A stretch of DNA of 64,000 nt from DATIYF01 sp035517775 (lineage in GTDB: Bacteria; Acidobacteriota; Terriglobia; Terriglobales; Acidobacteriaceae): NCBI GenBank assembly GCA_035517775.1, contig DATIYF010000017.1, positions 43,937-107,936 on the forward strand, in the 5' to 3' direction. The notes under the pieces are model-generated. The model was not told the DNA's origin and searched no databases. It saw nothing but the letters and a program-made list of their open reading frames with translations. The position numbers and the translations under genes are program-made. This document shows positions 1 through 8,016 of the stretch, piece by piece; position 1 is the stretch's first letter; each line of letters opens with the position of its first letter.

Positions 1-141
1 CGCCTGCTTCGGGTTTCGATCGGGCCGCTGGTATTGGGGAATCTTGCTAAAGGGGCCGTGCGTGCATTAACGCCGGCAGAGAAATCTGCGCTTGACGGCG
101 CGATGTCCCAAGCCGAGGAACGCCGCCCTCTGCTACCGAAT

Positions 142-726
142 CTACGAAGCGGAAACCTCGGCCCCCGGCTGCATGAAGCTCGCCTTGGCGAGTGATTCGG
201 CCGCCAGTTCCAGGTGCCGCAAGTCTTCCAGCGAGAACTCCGAACCGGAAGACGAAAGGTCAAGCCCTTTGCGGCAGACCTGAATGACGCCCAGCACGCT
301 GCCTTGAGCGTCGAGCACCGGCGCCGACATCAGGCGCTGGATGGGCGGCTGCTCCCACTTGGCGTTTTCCTCGGGATTGCCCAGCTTCACGCTTTCAAAC
401 ACGCTGGCGTGCTTCACCTTGAGGAAGCTGTTATAAAGCTCAACCTTCTTGGCGGACGCCGTGTGCGCGGCGATCGCCGAAGAGCTGGAAAGCGGAATCG
501 CCCCCGCGGTGGCGAGTTCGGCCGGAAACAGGAAGCGCAGCAGTCCATTCTCCAGGCGCAACAAGGCCACCTCGGTCTGCCGCACGCGGAAGAGCCGCGA
601 AAGTTCAATGCACACCGTGACCGCGCTGGTCTCGGTTTTCACCACACGCTCCAGTTCCTTCCAGTCTGGAGCGGGCGCGGCCGCCTCGCCGGCGGCCCCA
701 TCGGAAGCTGATTTCCATACACTCAT
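142..726 (-). CDS. GAF-domain protein
   Basis: A 194-residue soluble protein with one GAF-like fold from about residue 25 to 185. The features that suggest GAF are the alternating hydrophobic strands, the segment LMSAPVLDAQGSVLGVIQVC near residue 140 and the closing LRHLELAAESLA helix. GAF domains usually sense small ligands or make protein contacts. No output domain is attached, so it probably works with a partner. The gene lies 25 bp downstream of a CheY-like receiver gene on the same strand, so the two probably form a small signalling operon. The ligand cannot be told from sequence. The GAF call is fairly secure; the role is unknown. Confidence 0.7.
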   Translation of the reverse strand: MSVWKSASDGAAGEAAAPAPDWKELERVVKTETSAVTVCIELSRLFRVRQTEVALLRLENGLLRFLFPAELATAGAIPLSSSSAIAAHTASAKKVELYNSFLKVKHASVFESVKLGNPEENAKWEQPPIQRLMSAPVLDAQGSVLGVIQVCRKGLDLSSSGSEFSLEDLRHLELAAESLAKASFMQPGAEVSAS

Positions 727-751
727 CTTGGCTCTCTCTGTGGTCTCGAGG

Positions 752-1144
752 TCAGCTCGGGTTCTTCAAGGCGGAAAGAATGCTCCTGATCATCTGCAGC
801 AGGTTGGCCGCTCCCGCTTCCACTCCCAGCTGCGACTTCTCCAGATAACCGGCGGCGCCGCTCTCCTTGAGCTTCGCCTCATTGCTCTGCGGCAGACTGC
901 TCATCACGATGACCGGAATCCCGGCGGTGCGCGGGTCCTGCTTCAGCGCCTGCAACAGCTGCAGGCCGGAGATTTTCGGCAGCATCATGTCCAGAACAAT
1001 CACGCTGGGAGTCTTGCTTTGCGCCACTCGCAGGCCTTCTTCTCCATCGGCAGCAGAAAAAACTGTATATCCAAACCGCGCAATGGCCATCTCCGTCGCG
1101 CGGCGGACGAACTTGCTGTCGTCAATGAGAAGCACGGTGCTCAT
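752..1144 (-). CDS. Single-domain response regulator (CheY-like)
   Basis: A 130-residue stand-alone receiver domain. The acidic pair D8-D9, the phospho-acceptor D52 in VIVLDMMLPKISGLQLL, the Ser in VIVMSS and the conserved Lys in the GYLEK segment are all present, so it should be phosphorylated by a histidine kinase. It has no DNA-binding or enzymatic output domain and must act through a protein partner. The adjacent co-directional GAF protein is the obvious candidate. No histidine kinase is in the window, so the cognate kinase is elsewhere. Confidence 0.93.
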   Translation of the reverse strand: MSTVLLIDDSKFVRRATEMAIARFGYTVFSAADGEEGLRVAQSKTPSVIVLDMMLPKISGLQLLQALKQDPRTAGIPVIVMSSLPQSNEAKLKESGAAGYLEKSQLGVEAGAANLLQMIRSILSALKNPS

Positions 1145-1230
1145 GGGAATGCTTGAAGTGCTTGCGAGCGAGTGGGGGCCGACGGACGCTGGCTTCTATG
1201 CTGGGCCTGAGGCAGAATGGCATCAAGTTA

Positions 1231-1272
1231 CCAAGGGCGGCGAACCTCCGGGAAGCAAAACTCCGCCCTTGG
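1231..1272. repeat. Inverted repeat between rhodanese and receiver genes
   Basis: A 10-bp perfect inverted repeat, ccaagggcgg at 1231-1240 and ccgcccttgg at 1263-1272, with a 22-base loop. It lies just 3' of the minus-strand rhodanese gene and could fold in its transcript, but no T-run follows, so a terminator role is uncertain. Confidence 0.4.
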
Positions 1273-1284
1273 CGAGGATGGGGC

Positions 1285-1662
1285 TCAGTCGCGGGTGAGG
1301 GGAAAATTCTTCTCGCGCCAGCCGCGAATGCCGCCATCCATGGAGAGTACGTTGCGATAGCCCATTTTCTGCAGATTGTCGGCCGCCAGGGCTGAGCGGA
1401 AGCCGCCGCCGCAGTACAGCACCAGCGGCGTATCCAGGTTGGGCACGCGGGTTTCGATGTCGCGCTCGATGATCCCCTTGCCCAGGTGAATGGCCCCCGG
1501 CAGGTGATCAGCGGCATATTCGCTTTCTTCGCGCACATCCACCAGGGTGAATTTATCTTTGCGGTCGAGCCTGTCCTTCACTTCATCGACGTTGGTCTCG
1601 CGAATTCGCTGCTTCGCATCCTCAACAATCTGCAAAAACCGCGGGGAGTGCTGATGCGCCAA
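1285..1662 (-). CDS. Rhodanese-like sulfurtransferase domain protein
   Basis: A 125-residue single rhodanese domain. It has the early DVREESEYAADHLPGAIHL motif (CH2A-type), the active-site Cys84 in the loop LYCGGGFRS, and the GGIRGW motif near the C-terminus. The proteins shuttle sulfane sulfur through a persulfide on the loop Cys. The start is a TTG preceded closely by GGAGGG, which fits better than any internal Met. It is followed on the same strand, 140 bp later, by the receiver gene. The sulfur acceptor is unknown. Confidence 0.88.
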   Translation of the reverse strand: MAHQHSPRFLQIVEDAKQRIRETNVDEVKDRLDRKDKFTLVDVREESEYAADHLPGAIHLGKGIIERDIETRVPNLDTPLVLYCGGGFRSALAADNLQKMGYRNVLSMDGGIRGWREKNFPLTRD

Positions 1663-1780
1663 GGTCCCTCCTTTGGACGTCGAGCGCTGTGTACAAAGCT
1701 GCAGCGCCAGACGAATATAGCCTACCGCAACTGGAGATGACCGTTGCGTGCTAGACTCGGTCTCTCCGCTCTGCGATCAC

Positions 1781-3193
1781 ATGTCTGATCTTCATTTCCT
1801 CTCCGCAGTCGCCATGGCGGAGAAAATTCGCCTCAGGCAGCTCTCTCCCGTTGAACTCATCGAGGCCCATCTGGCTCGAATCGAGCAACTCAATTCCAGG
1901 CTCAACGCCTACGTGCATGTAGATGCAGAGGGCGGCCGCCGCCAGGCGCTTGCCGCTCAGGAAGCAGTCGCGCGAGCGGCGAATCTGGGCCCCTTGCACG
2001 GCGTTCCGCTGAGCATCAAAGCTTCGATTGACGTGGCCGGCCTGCGCTGCGAAACCGGCACGCGCCTGCGCGCGGGTAATGTCGCGGCGCAAGATGCGCC
2101 GCTGGTTTCGCGCCTGCGGCAGGCGGGCGCTATCATCCTTGGCGTCACCAACACTCCCGAAATGCTGATGGCCTGGGAGACCGACAATCTTCTCTACGGC
2201 CGGAGCAACAATCCCTGGGATCTCGCGCGCACTCCGGGCGGCTCCAGCGGCGGCGAATCGGCGGCCATCGCTTCCGGCTGTTCGGCCGGAGGAGTCGGCA
2301 GCGATGGCGGTGGCTCCATTCGCGTTCCTGCGCACTTCACCGGCATCTGCGGTCTCAAGCCGACTCCGGGCCGCATTCCCGCAACCGGGCACTTTCCGCC
2401 CTGCGCCGGCGCTTTCGCCGGGATTGGCGTGGTCGGGCCCATGGCGCGCACCGTTGCCGACCTGAAGGCTCTCTTCGCGGCGATGCAAGGCCCGGATGAT
2501 GGCGATCCTTCCGCCGCGCCCCTGCCCCTGCGCTGGCCTTCCCAGAGCGAAATAAGAAACATAACGGTCGGATACTTTGAAGACGACGGCCGCACCCCGG
2601 TAACCCCTGAGACCCGCACAGCGGTGCACGCGGCGGCAGAAGCCTTGCGGCACGCCGGCTTCCAGGTCGAACCCTTTCGCCCGGAGACTCTGGAAGAGGC
2701 CCGTCAGCTATGGTGGAAATTCTTCGGCACCGTCGGCGGTATGCTACTGCGTCCCATGTTCCAGGGCCATGAGCCGGAGATGAGCCCGCTTCTCGATCAG
2801 TTTCTGGATTGGACGGCGGCCGAGCCGGCCCACACGGGCGAAAGCCTTCTCGATGCGTGGACCCAGCGCGACTTGCTGCGCATCCAGACTCTGACTCAGA
2901 TGCGTGACCATGCAGTTCTGCTTTGTCCGGTGGCGGCGATTCCCGCCTTCCGCCACGGTGAGCGCAGTTGGGTGATCGAGGGAAAGACCGTGACCTACCT
3001 TGACGCCTGGAGCTATACGGAATGGTTCAACCTGTTGGGGTTTCCGGCAGCCGTCGTGCCCGTTGGGCAATCGACCGAAGGGTTGCCAATCGGAGTGCAG
3101 ATCGCCGGCCGCCCCTGGCAGGAAGAGGTTGTGCTCGAAATTGCGGCCGTAATAGAAAAGGAGTGCGGCCCCTGGTGCCGGCCTCCAATCTGA
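1781..3193 (+). CDS. Amidase (amidase signature family)
   Basis: A 470-residue amidase-signature enzyme that hydrolyses a carboxamide to acid plus ammonia or amine. The Ser-cisSer-Lys triad can be read: K80 in GVPLSIKAS, S155 in the TPGGSSGGES loop and S179 in GSDGGGSIR, with the usual 24-residue spacing between the two serines. I chose the ATG at 1781 over an upstream GTG at 1748 because family homology starts at MSDLHFLSAVAMAEKI. It is not GatA by context, since no gatC or gatB is nearby. No signal peptide is seen, so it is probably cytoplasmic. The substrate is unknown. Confidence 0.9.
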   Translation: MSDLHFLSAVAMAEKIRLRQLSPVELIEAHLARIEQLNSRLNAYVHVDAEGGRRQALAAQEAVARAANLGPLHGVPLSIKASIDVAGLRCETGTRLRAGNVAAQDAPLVSRLRQAGAIILGVTNTPEMLMAWETDNLLYGRSNNPWDLARTPGGSSGGESAAIASGCSAGGVGSDGGGSIRVPAHFTGICGLKPTPGRIPATGHFPPCAGAFAGIGVVGPMARTVADLKALFAAMQGPDDGDPSAAPLPLRWPSQSEIRNITVGYFEDDGRTPVTPETRTAVHAAAEALRHAGFQVEPFRPETLEEARQLWWKFFGTVGGMLLRPMFQGHEPEMSPLLDQFLDWTAAEPAHTGESLLDAWTQRDLLRIQTLTQMRDHAVLLCPVAAIPAFRHGERSWVIEGKTVTYLDAWSYTEWFNLLGFPAAVVPVGQSTEGLPIGVQIAGRPWQEEVVLEIAAVIEKECGPWCRPPI

Positions 3194-3310
3194 TCGCGCT
3201 GTGCACTGGCGTAGTGTTTTTATACTATTCCGCCAGCCCTGTACTGGCGTTAGCCTTGTAGCCCTCCAGGCGATGGCACTCTGGTTGTCTTCGCTCCGGC
3301 CGTGGGGTTC

Positions 3311-6256
3311 ATGAGCGAAATATATAAATCCAAAGGATTTCTTCGCCGGCGCGGGCTGCCCGGGCTGATTGTTTTTCTCTTTCTTTCGGCCATTTATCTG
3401 TACGCCTTCCCGCAGCCCAACCTTATCTATCCAATCGTCGTCTTGTTGCACGTCGCGGCCGGAGTAGTGGCGACGATTCTTCTACTCATTTATCTCGTCA
3501 GGCTCTTGAGGGAATGCGGCCTGCTGGCTCGGCTGGGCTGGCTGCTTTTGCTGGCGGGCGGGATTACCGGCGGCATCCTGATCAAAACCGGCGCCCTGCG
3601 GGCCGACTGGAACCTTCTGTACGCCCACATCGTCATCTGCCTCGCGGCAGTTGGCTTTTTGTTCGCCGAGTGGGCCGGCCGCCGCGGCTGGCTGGCGCCG
3701 GGCCTGGTCCGAGCCGCTCTCCGAACCGTCCTCTGCATGGTGTTCCTTGCAGGGCTGGGCGCCGGCGCGCAGTATTTCCGCAAGGCGCGCTGGCTGAACA
3801 GCGCCATCATTCACAATCCACCCGATTCGCCCGCTACCATGGATGGCGAAGGCGATGGCCCCAAAGGCCCCTTCTTCCCCAGTTCCGCCCAGGTCTATGG
3901 CGGGCAGAAAATTCCCAGCCAGTTCTTCATGCAGTCCGATTCCTGCAAGCGCTGCCACCAGGACATTTACAACCAGTGGTTCAGCTCCGCCCACCACTTT
4001 TCTTCTTTCAACAATCAGTGGTACCGCAAGGCGGTGGAGTACATGCAAGCCACCGTGGGCACCCGGCCCTCCAAGTGGTGCGGCGGCTGCCATGACCCGG
4101 CAGTGCTTTACGCCGGCAAAATGGATACTCCCATCAAGTACTTCGTGCACAGCCCCGAGGCGCAAGCCGGTCTGGGCTGCATGATGTGCCACTCGATCGC
4201 CCGCGTGAAGAGCACCATGGGCCAGGCGGATTTCTACCTCGAATATCCCGAGCTGCACGCCCTGGCCGCCAGCAAAAATCCCGTGGTACGCTTCATGCAC
4301 GATTTTCTGGTCAAGCTGAATCCTGAGCCGCACCGCCGGGTGTTCCTCAAGCCCTTCATGCGCGATCAGACCGCCCAGTTCTGTGCCAGCTGCCACAAAG
4401 TCCATCTCGATGTGCCGGTGAATCATTACCGCTGGGTCCGGGGCTTCAACGAATACGACAACTGGCAGGCCAGCGGCGTTTCCGGGTTCGGCGCGCGTTC
4501 GTTCTACTATCCCGCGCATCCCATGCAGTGCGCCGATTGCCATATGCCCCTGGTCCGCTCCAGTGATTTCGGCAACATCAACGGCTTCATTCACTCCCAC
4601 CGTTTTCCGGCGGCCAACACCGCCGTTCCCACGGCCAATGAAGACTGGAAGCAACTGAAGGTGGAAGAGGATTTCCTGAAGAATGACATCCTGAGCGTGG
4701 ATATCTTCGCGCTCTCTCCCGAGCCCACTCCCCTCAAAGTGAAGGCCAACGCCTACAGCCCCTCGGAACTCTCCACCACGTTCGGTGTAGGCGAAGAATC
4801 CGAATCGAAGATCACTCCCGTAAATGTGGGTGAGATTGCCCCGATCACCGCTCCCCTTGACCGCGTTCAGCCCATCGTGCGCCGTGGGGATAACGTCCGC
4901 GTAGATGTCGTCGTGCGCACCAAGAAAATCGGACACTTCTTCCCCGGCGGCACGGTGGATGCCTTCGACGTATGGCTTGAACTCAAGGGCACCGACGACA
5001 AAGGCCAGACCGTTTTCTGGAGCGGCGAGGTGGAAGATAACGGCCACGGTCCGGTCGAGCCCGGCGCCCACTTCTACAAATCGCTGCAGGTGGATGCCCA
5101 CGGCAATCCCATCAACAAGCGCAACGCCTGGGCCACGCGCTCGGTCGTGTACGTGCACCTCATCCCGCCCGGCGCGGCCGATACCGTGCACTACCGCATG
5201 CACATTCCGGAAAAAGCCGGCGACAAGATCACCCTTCACGCGCGTCTCTGCTACCGCAAGTTTTCCTGGTGGAACACGCAGTTCGCCTTCGCCGGGGTTC
5301 CCGATCCCAACCAGACTCCGAGGCCGGAAGTCACGCCGAACTTCGACGACAGCAAGTTTGTCTTTACCGGGCCGCTGCAAGGCTTATCTGCCAAGGAGCA
5401 GAAAATTCCCGATCTTCCCATCGTCGCGTTGGGCGAAGATACGGTTACGTTGAACGTTGCTCCGCAAAATGCTCCGGCGCCGCAGCCCAAGGTGGTGATG
5501 ACCAAAGAAGACTGGCATCGCTGGAACGACTACGGCATTGGCCTGCTGCTTCAGGGTGATCTCAAGGCGGCGCAGGCGGCCTTCGTGAAAGCCACGCAAG
5601 CCGACCCCAACAATCCCGATGGCTGGGTGAACATTGGCCGGGCCATGGTGCAGGAAGGCGATATGGAGCACGCCCGCGCCGCCCTGCAAAGAGCCTTAGC
5701 TCTGAGCCCCAATCTCGCCCGCGCCCATTATTTCTATTCGCGGGTTCTGCTCAGCGAGGGCCGCTATGACCAGACGGCCGCCGAGTTGCGCACGGTGCTG
5801 GCGCAATATCCTTATGACCGCGTGGTCCTGAACGACCTGGGCCACGTTCTGTTCTTGCAGCGCAAGTACGCCGAGGCCGTGCAGACCCTGAACCGCGTAC
5901 TGGCCATTGATCCCGAAGACCTGGAGGCGCATTACAACCTGATGCTCTGCTACAAGGGGCTGGGCGATGAGAAGGACTCTCAGGCTCACGAAGTCCGCTA
6001 TTTACGCTTCAAGGCCAACGAAGCAGCGCAGGCGATCACCGGTCCTTATCGCCAGACCCATCCCTTCGATAACAACGAGCGGCAGGCCATTCATGAGCAC
6101 CTTTCCGTGCCGTTGCCGATTCTTGCCTCCGCCTATACCGAGCAGATGGAAAAACCTGCGCCCATGCCCTCGTATTCACGTACCACCCACGCGCCTCATA
6201 AGCGCCGCAATCCGGCATACTCGAAGATCATCCTGCCTTCCGGGGCCTCCAGGTAA
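3311..6256 (+). CDS. Membrane-anchored pentahaem cytochrome c with TPR domain
   Basis: A 981-residue protein. Residues about 15-160 contain four to five hydrophobic helices. Five CxxCH haem-binding motifs follow: CKRCH (about 212), CGGCH (257), CMMCH (290), CASCH (358) and CADCH (407), in a cytochrome c554-like arrangement. A beta-rich region (about 450-720) leads to TPRs (about 735-900). The haem domain should face the periplasm and carry electrons. The ATG at 3311 is preferred to a GTG at 3302. Its stop overlaps the next start (TAATG), so it is coupled to the two FG-GAP/UnbV genes. The electron donor and acceptor are unknown. Confidence 0.85.
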   Translation: MSEIYKSKGFLRRRGLPGLIVFLFLSAIYLYAFPQPNLIYPIVVLLHVAAGVVATILLLIYLVRLLRECGLLARLGWLLLLAGGITGGILIKTGALRADWNLLYAHIVICLAAVGFLFAEWAGRRGWLAPGLVRAALRTVLCMVFLAGLGAGAQYFRKARWLNSAIIHNPPDSPATMDGEGDGPKGPFFPSSAQVYGGQKIPSQFFMQSDSCKRCHQDIYNQWFSSAHHFSSFNNQWYRKAVEYMQATVGTRPSKWCGGCHDPAVLYAGKMDTPIKYFVHSPEAQAGLGCMMCHSIARVKSTMGQADFYLEYPELHALAASKNPVVRFMHDFLVKLNPEPHRRVFLKPFMRDQTAQFCASCHKVHLDVPVNHYRWVRGFNEYDNWQASGVSGFGARSFYYPAHPMQCADCHMPLVRSSDFGNINGFIHSHRFPAANTAVPTANEDWKQLKVEEDFLKNDILSVDIFALSPEPTPLKVKANAYSPSELSTTFGVGEESESKITPVNVGEIAPITAPLDRVQPIVRRGDNVRVDVVVRTKKIGHFFPGGTVDAFDVWLELKGTDDKGQTVFWSGEVEDNGHGPVEPGAHFYKSLQVDAHGNPINKRNAWATRSVVYVHLIPPGAADTVHYRMHIPEKAGDKITLHARLCYRKFSWWNTQFAFAGVPDPNQTPRPEVTPNFDDSKFVFTGPLQGLSAKEQKIPDLPIVALGEDTVTLNVAPQNAPAPQPKVVMTKEDWHRWNDYGIGLLLQGDLKAAQAAFVKATQADPNNPDGWVNIGRAMVQEGDMEHARAALQRALALSPNLARAHYFYSRVLLSEGRYDQTAAELRTVLAQYPYDRVVLNDLGHVLFLQRKYAEAVQTLNRVLAIDPEDLEAHYNLMLCYKGLGDEKDSQAHEVRYLRFKANEAAQAITGPYRQTHPFDNNERQAIHEHLSVPLPILASAYTEQMEKPAPMPSYSRTTHAPHKRRNPAYSKIILPSGASR

Positions 6257-7947
6257 TGCGCAAAACCGCACTCTGCTTTCTAGCCCTGCTGCTCGCGGCG
6301 CCGCTTGCTTTCGCGGGTGAAATCCAGTTTCGCGAGATCACCACTCAGGCCGGCATTCACTATCGCCACAACACTGGCGCCTTCGGCAAAAAGTATCTCC
6401 CCGAAACCATGGGCCCGGGCTGCGCTTTCATTGACTACGACAATGATGGCTGGCCCGACATTCTGATGGTCAACGGCGAGAATTGGCCCGGCCATCCCGG
6501 CCCCCTCACCACGCTCAAGCTCTACCACAACAACCACGACGGCACCTTTACCGACGTCACTGCCAAAGCCGGCCTTGCGGTTCCGATGTTCGGTCTCGGC
6601 GTGGCCATAGGCGATTACGATAACGACGGCTTCGACGATATTTTCGTCACCGCCGTCGGCCAGAGCCATCTCTTTCACAACAACGGCAATGGCACATTTA
6701 CCGACGTCACCAAAGCCGCCGGACTGTGGGGGCCGAACGAATTTTCCACCAGCGCCGCCTGGCTGGATTACGACCGCGATGGCAAGCTTGACCTCATCGT
6801 CGCCAACTACGTGCAGTGGTCCATGAAGGGAGATCTCTTCTGCACTCTCGACGGCACGCACAAATCCTATTGCACTCCTGAATCCTACAAAGGCACGTCG
6901 GTGCGCCTGTGGCACAACCTGGGTGGGGGAAAATTTGAAGACGTCACCGCCAAAGCCGGACTCTACGACCCTACCTCCAAAAGCCTGGGCATCACCATTC
7001 TCGATTACAACAATGACGGCTGGCCCGATATTTTCATCGCCAATGACACCCAGCCCAACAAGCTCTACGTAAACGAAAAAGACGGCGCTTTCGAGGAAAC
7101 CGCGGTCTCGGCCGGGGTCGGCTTCAGTGAAGATGGCGTGGCCCGGGCCGGCATGGGGGTGGATGCGGCCGACTACGACCGCTCCGGCCACCCCAGCCTT
7201 ATCATTACCAACTTCGCCAACCAGATGCTCTCGCTCTACCACAACGAAGGCAACGGGTTGTTCGTGGATGAAGCTCCGCAGTCGGAAGTGGGCCGCGCTA
7301 CGCTGGTCACCCTGGGCTTCGGCTGCTTTTTCTTCGATTACGATAACGACGGCTGGCCCGATATTTTCGTCGCCGACGGACACATCGAAAACCAGATTGA
7401 AGAAGTGCAGAAGCGGGTGAAATACGCCGAGCCGCCGCATGTGTTTCGTAATCTCGGCGGCGGCAAGTTCGCCGAGGTCACCGATTCGCTGGGGGCGGCT
7501 TTCGCCTCTCCGAAAGTGGCGCGGGGCGCCGCTTACGCCGATATTGACAATGACGGTTTTCTCGATATTCTGCTCACCACCAACGGCGGCCCGGCGCATC
7601 TCTTCCACAGCGAAGGCGGAACCGATCGCAGCCTGCGCATCAAGCTGGCGGGCACGAAATCGAATCGGGATGGCATTGACTCCCTGGTGCACGTGGTGGC
7701 CGGCAAAGATGGCGAGTCGAAGATGCTGCGCAGCGGCTCCAGTTATCTCTCCCAAAATGAGCTGGTGTTGACCTTCGGCCTGGGCACGCACGCCAAGGCC
7801 GACAGCGTGGAGGTTTACTGGTCGAGCGGCCACGTGGATAAACTTTCCAATGTTGATGCCGGCCAAACCGTCACCATCGAGGAAGGGAAGGGCATCGTTT
7901 CTTTGCGGCCCTACAGCACGCCCTGGTCATTTGCCGATAAGAAATAG
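6256..7947 (+). CDS. Secreted FG-GAP/VCBS repeat protein with C-terminal ASPIC/UnbV domain
   Basis: A 563-residue protein with an N-terminal signal peptide ending in LAFAGE (about residue 20). Seven calcium-binding DxDxDG loops of the FG-GAP type can be counted, for example DYDNDGWPDIL, DYNNDGWPDIFI and DIDNDGFLDILL, so it should fold as a beta-propeller. The C-terminal 100 residues match the ASPIC/UnbV type (RSLRIKLAG ... SSYLSQNE ... LTFGLG ... VEVYWSSG). It starts within the stop codon of the cytochrome gene, which strongly suggests joint translation and function in the periplasm or at the cell surface. Its biochemical function has not been established in the family. Confidence 0.9.
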   Translation: MRKTALCFLALLLAAPLAFAGEIQFREITTQAGIHYRHNTGAFGKKYLPETMGPGCAFIDYDNDGWPDILMVNGENWPGHPGPLTTLKLYHNNHDGTFTDVTAKAGLAVPMFGLGVAIGDYDNDGFDDIFVTAVGQSHLFHNNGNGTFTDVTKAAGLWGPNEFSTSAAWLDYDRDGKLDLIVANYVQWSMKGDLFCTLDGTHKSYCTPESYKGTSVRLWHNLGGGKFEDVTAKAGLYDPTSKSLGITILDYNNDGWPDIFIANDTQPNKLYVNEKDGAFEETAVSAGVGFSEDGVARAGMGVDAADYDRSGHPSLIITNFANQMLSLYHNEGNGLFVDEAPQSEVGRATLVTLGFGCFFFDYDNDGWPDIFVADGHIENQIEEVQKRVKYAEPPHVFRNLGGGKFAEVTDSLGAAFASPKVARGAAYADIDNDGFLDILLTTNGGPAHLFHSEGGTDRSLRIKLAGTKSNRDGIDSLVHVVAGKDGESKMLRSGSSYLSQNELVLTFGLGTHAKADSVEVYWSSGHVDKLSNVDAGQTVTIEEGKGIVSLRPYSTPWSFADKK

Positions 7948-7965
7948 CCCGCGGGCGGTATGGCG

Positions 7966-8005
7966 CAGAAAAGCTCTGTGCCCTCCGCGCCCTCTGTGGT
8001 TAAAT
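7966..8005. repeat. Dispersed accac-gag repeat (inverted orientation)
   Basis: Reads ctctgtgccctccgcgccc followed by tctgtggtta, the reverse complement of the repeat family aaccacagaggNcNcggagg seen many times in this window. It lies between the two FG-GAP genes and should not be translated. Confidence 0.7.
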
Positions 8006-8016
8006 TCCTTCTGCCA

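Noticed and set aside
1..141. A gene in the first 141 bases, such as the 63-codon frame at 92-283
   Set aside because: It runs antisense into the GAF gene and has no ribosome site; nothing else is visible there.
3482..7866. Long antisense open frames (for example 632 and 528 codons on the minus strand) over the cytochrome and FG-GAP genes
   Set aside because: They mirror well-supported genes with haem and FG-GAP motifs, read as repetitive Val/Gly/His-rich sequence, and arise from the GC-rich codon pattern.
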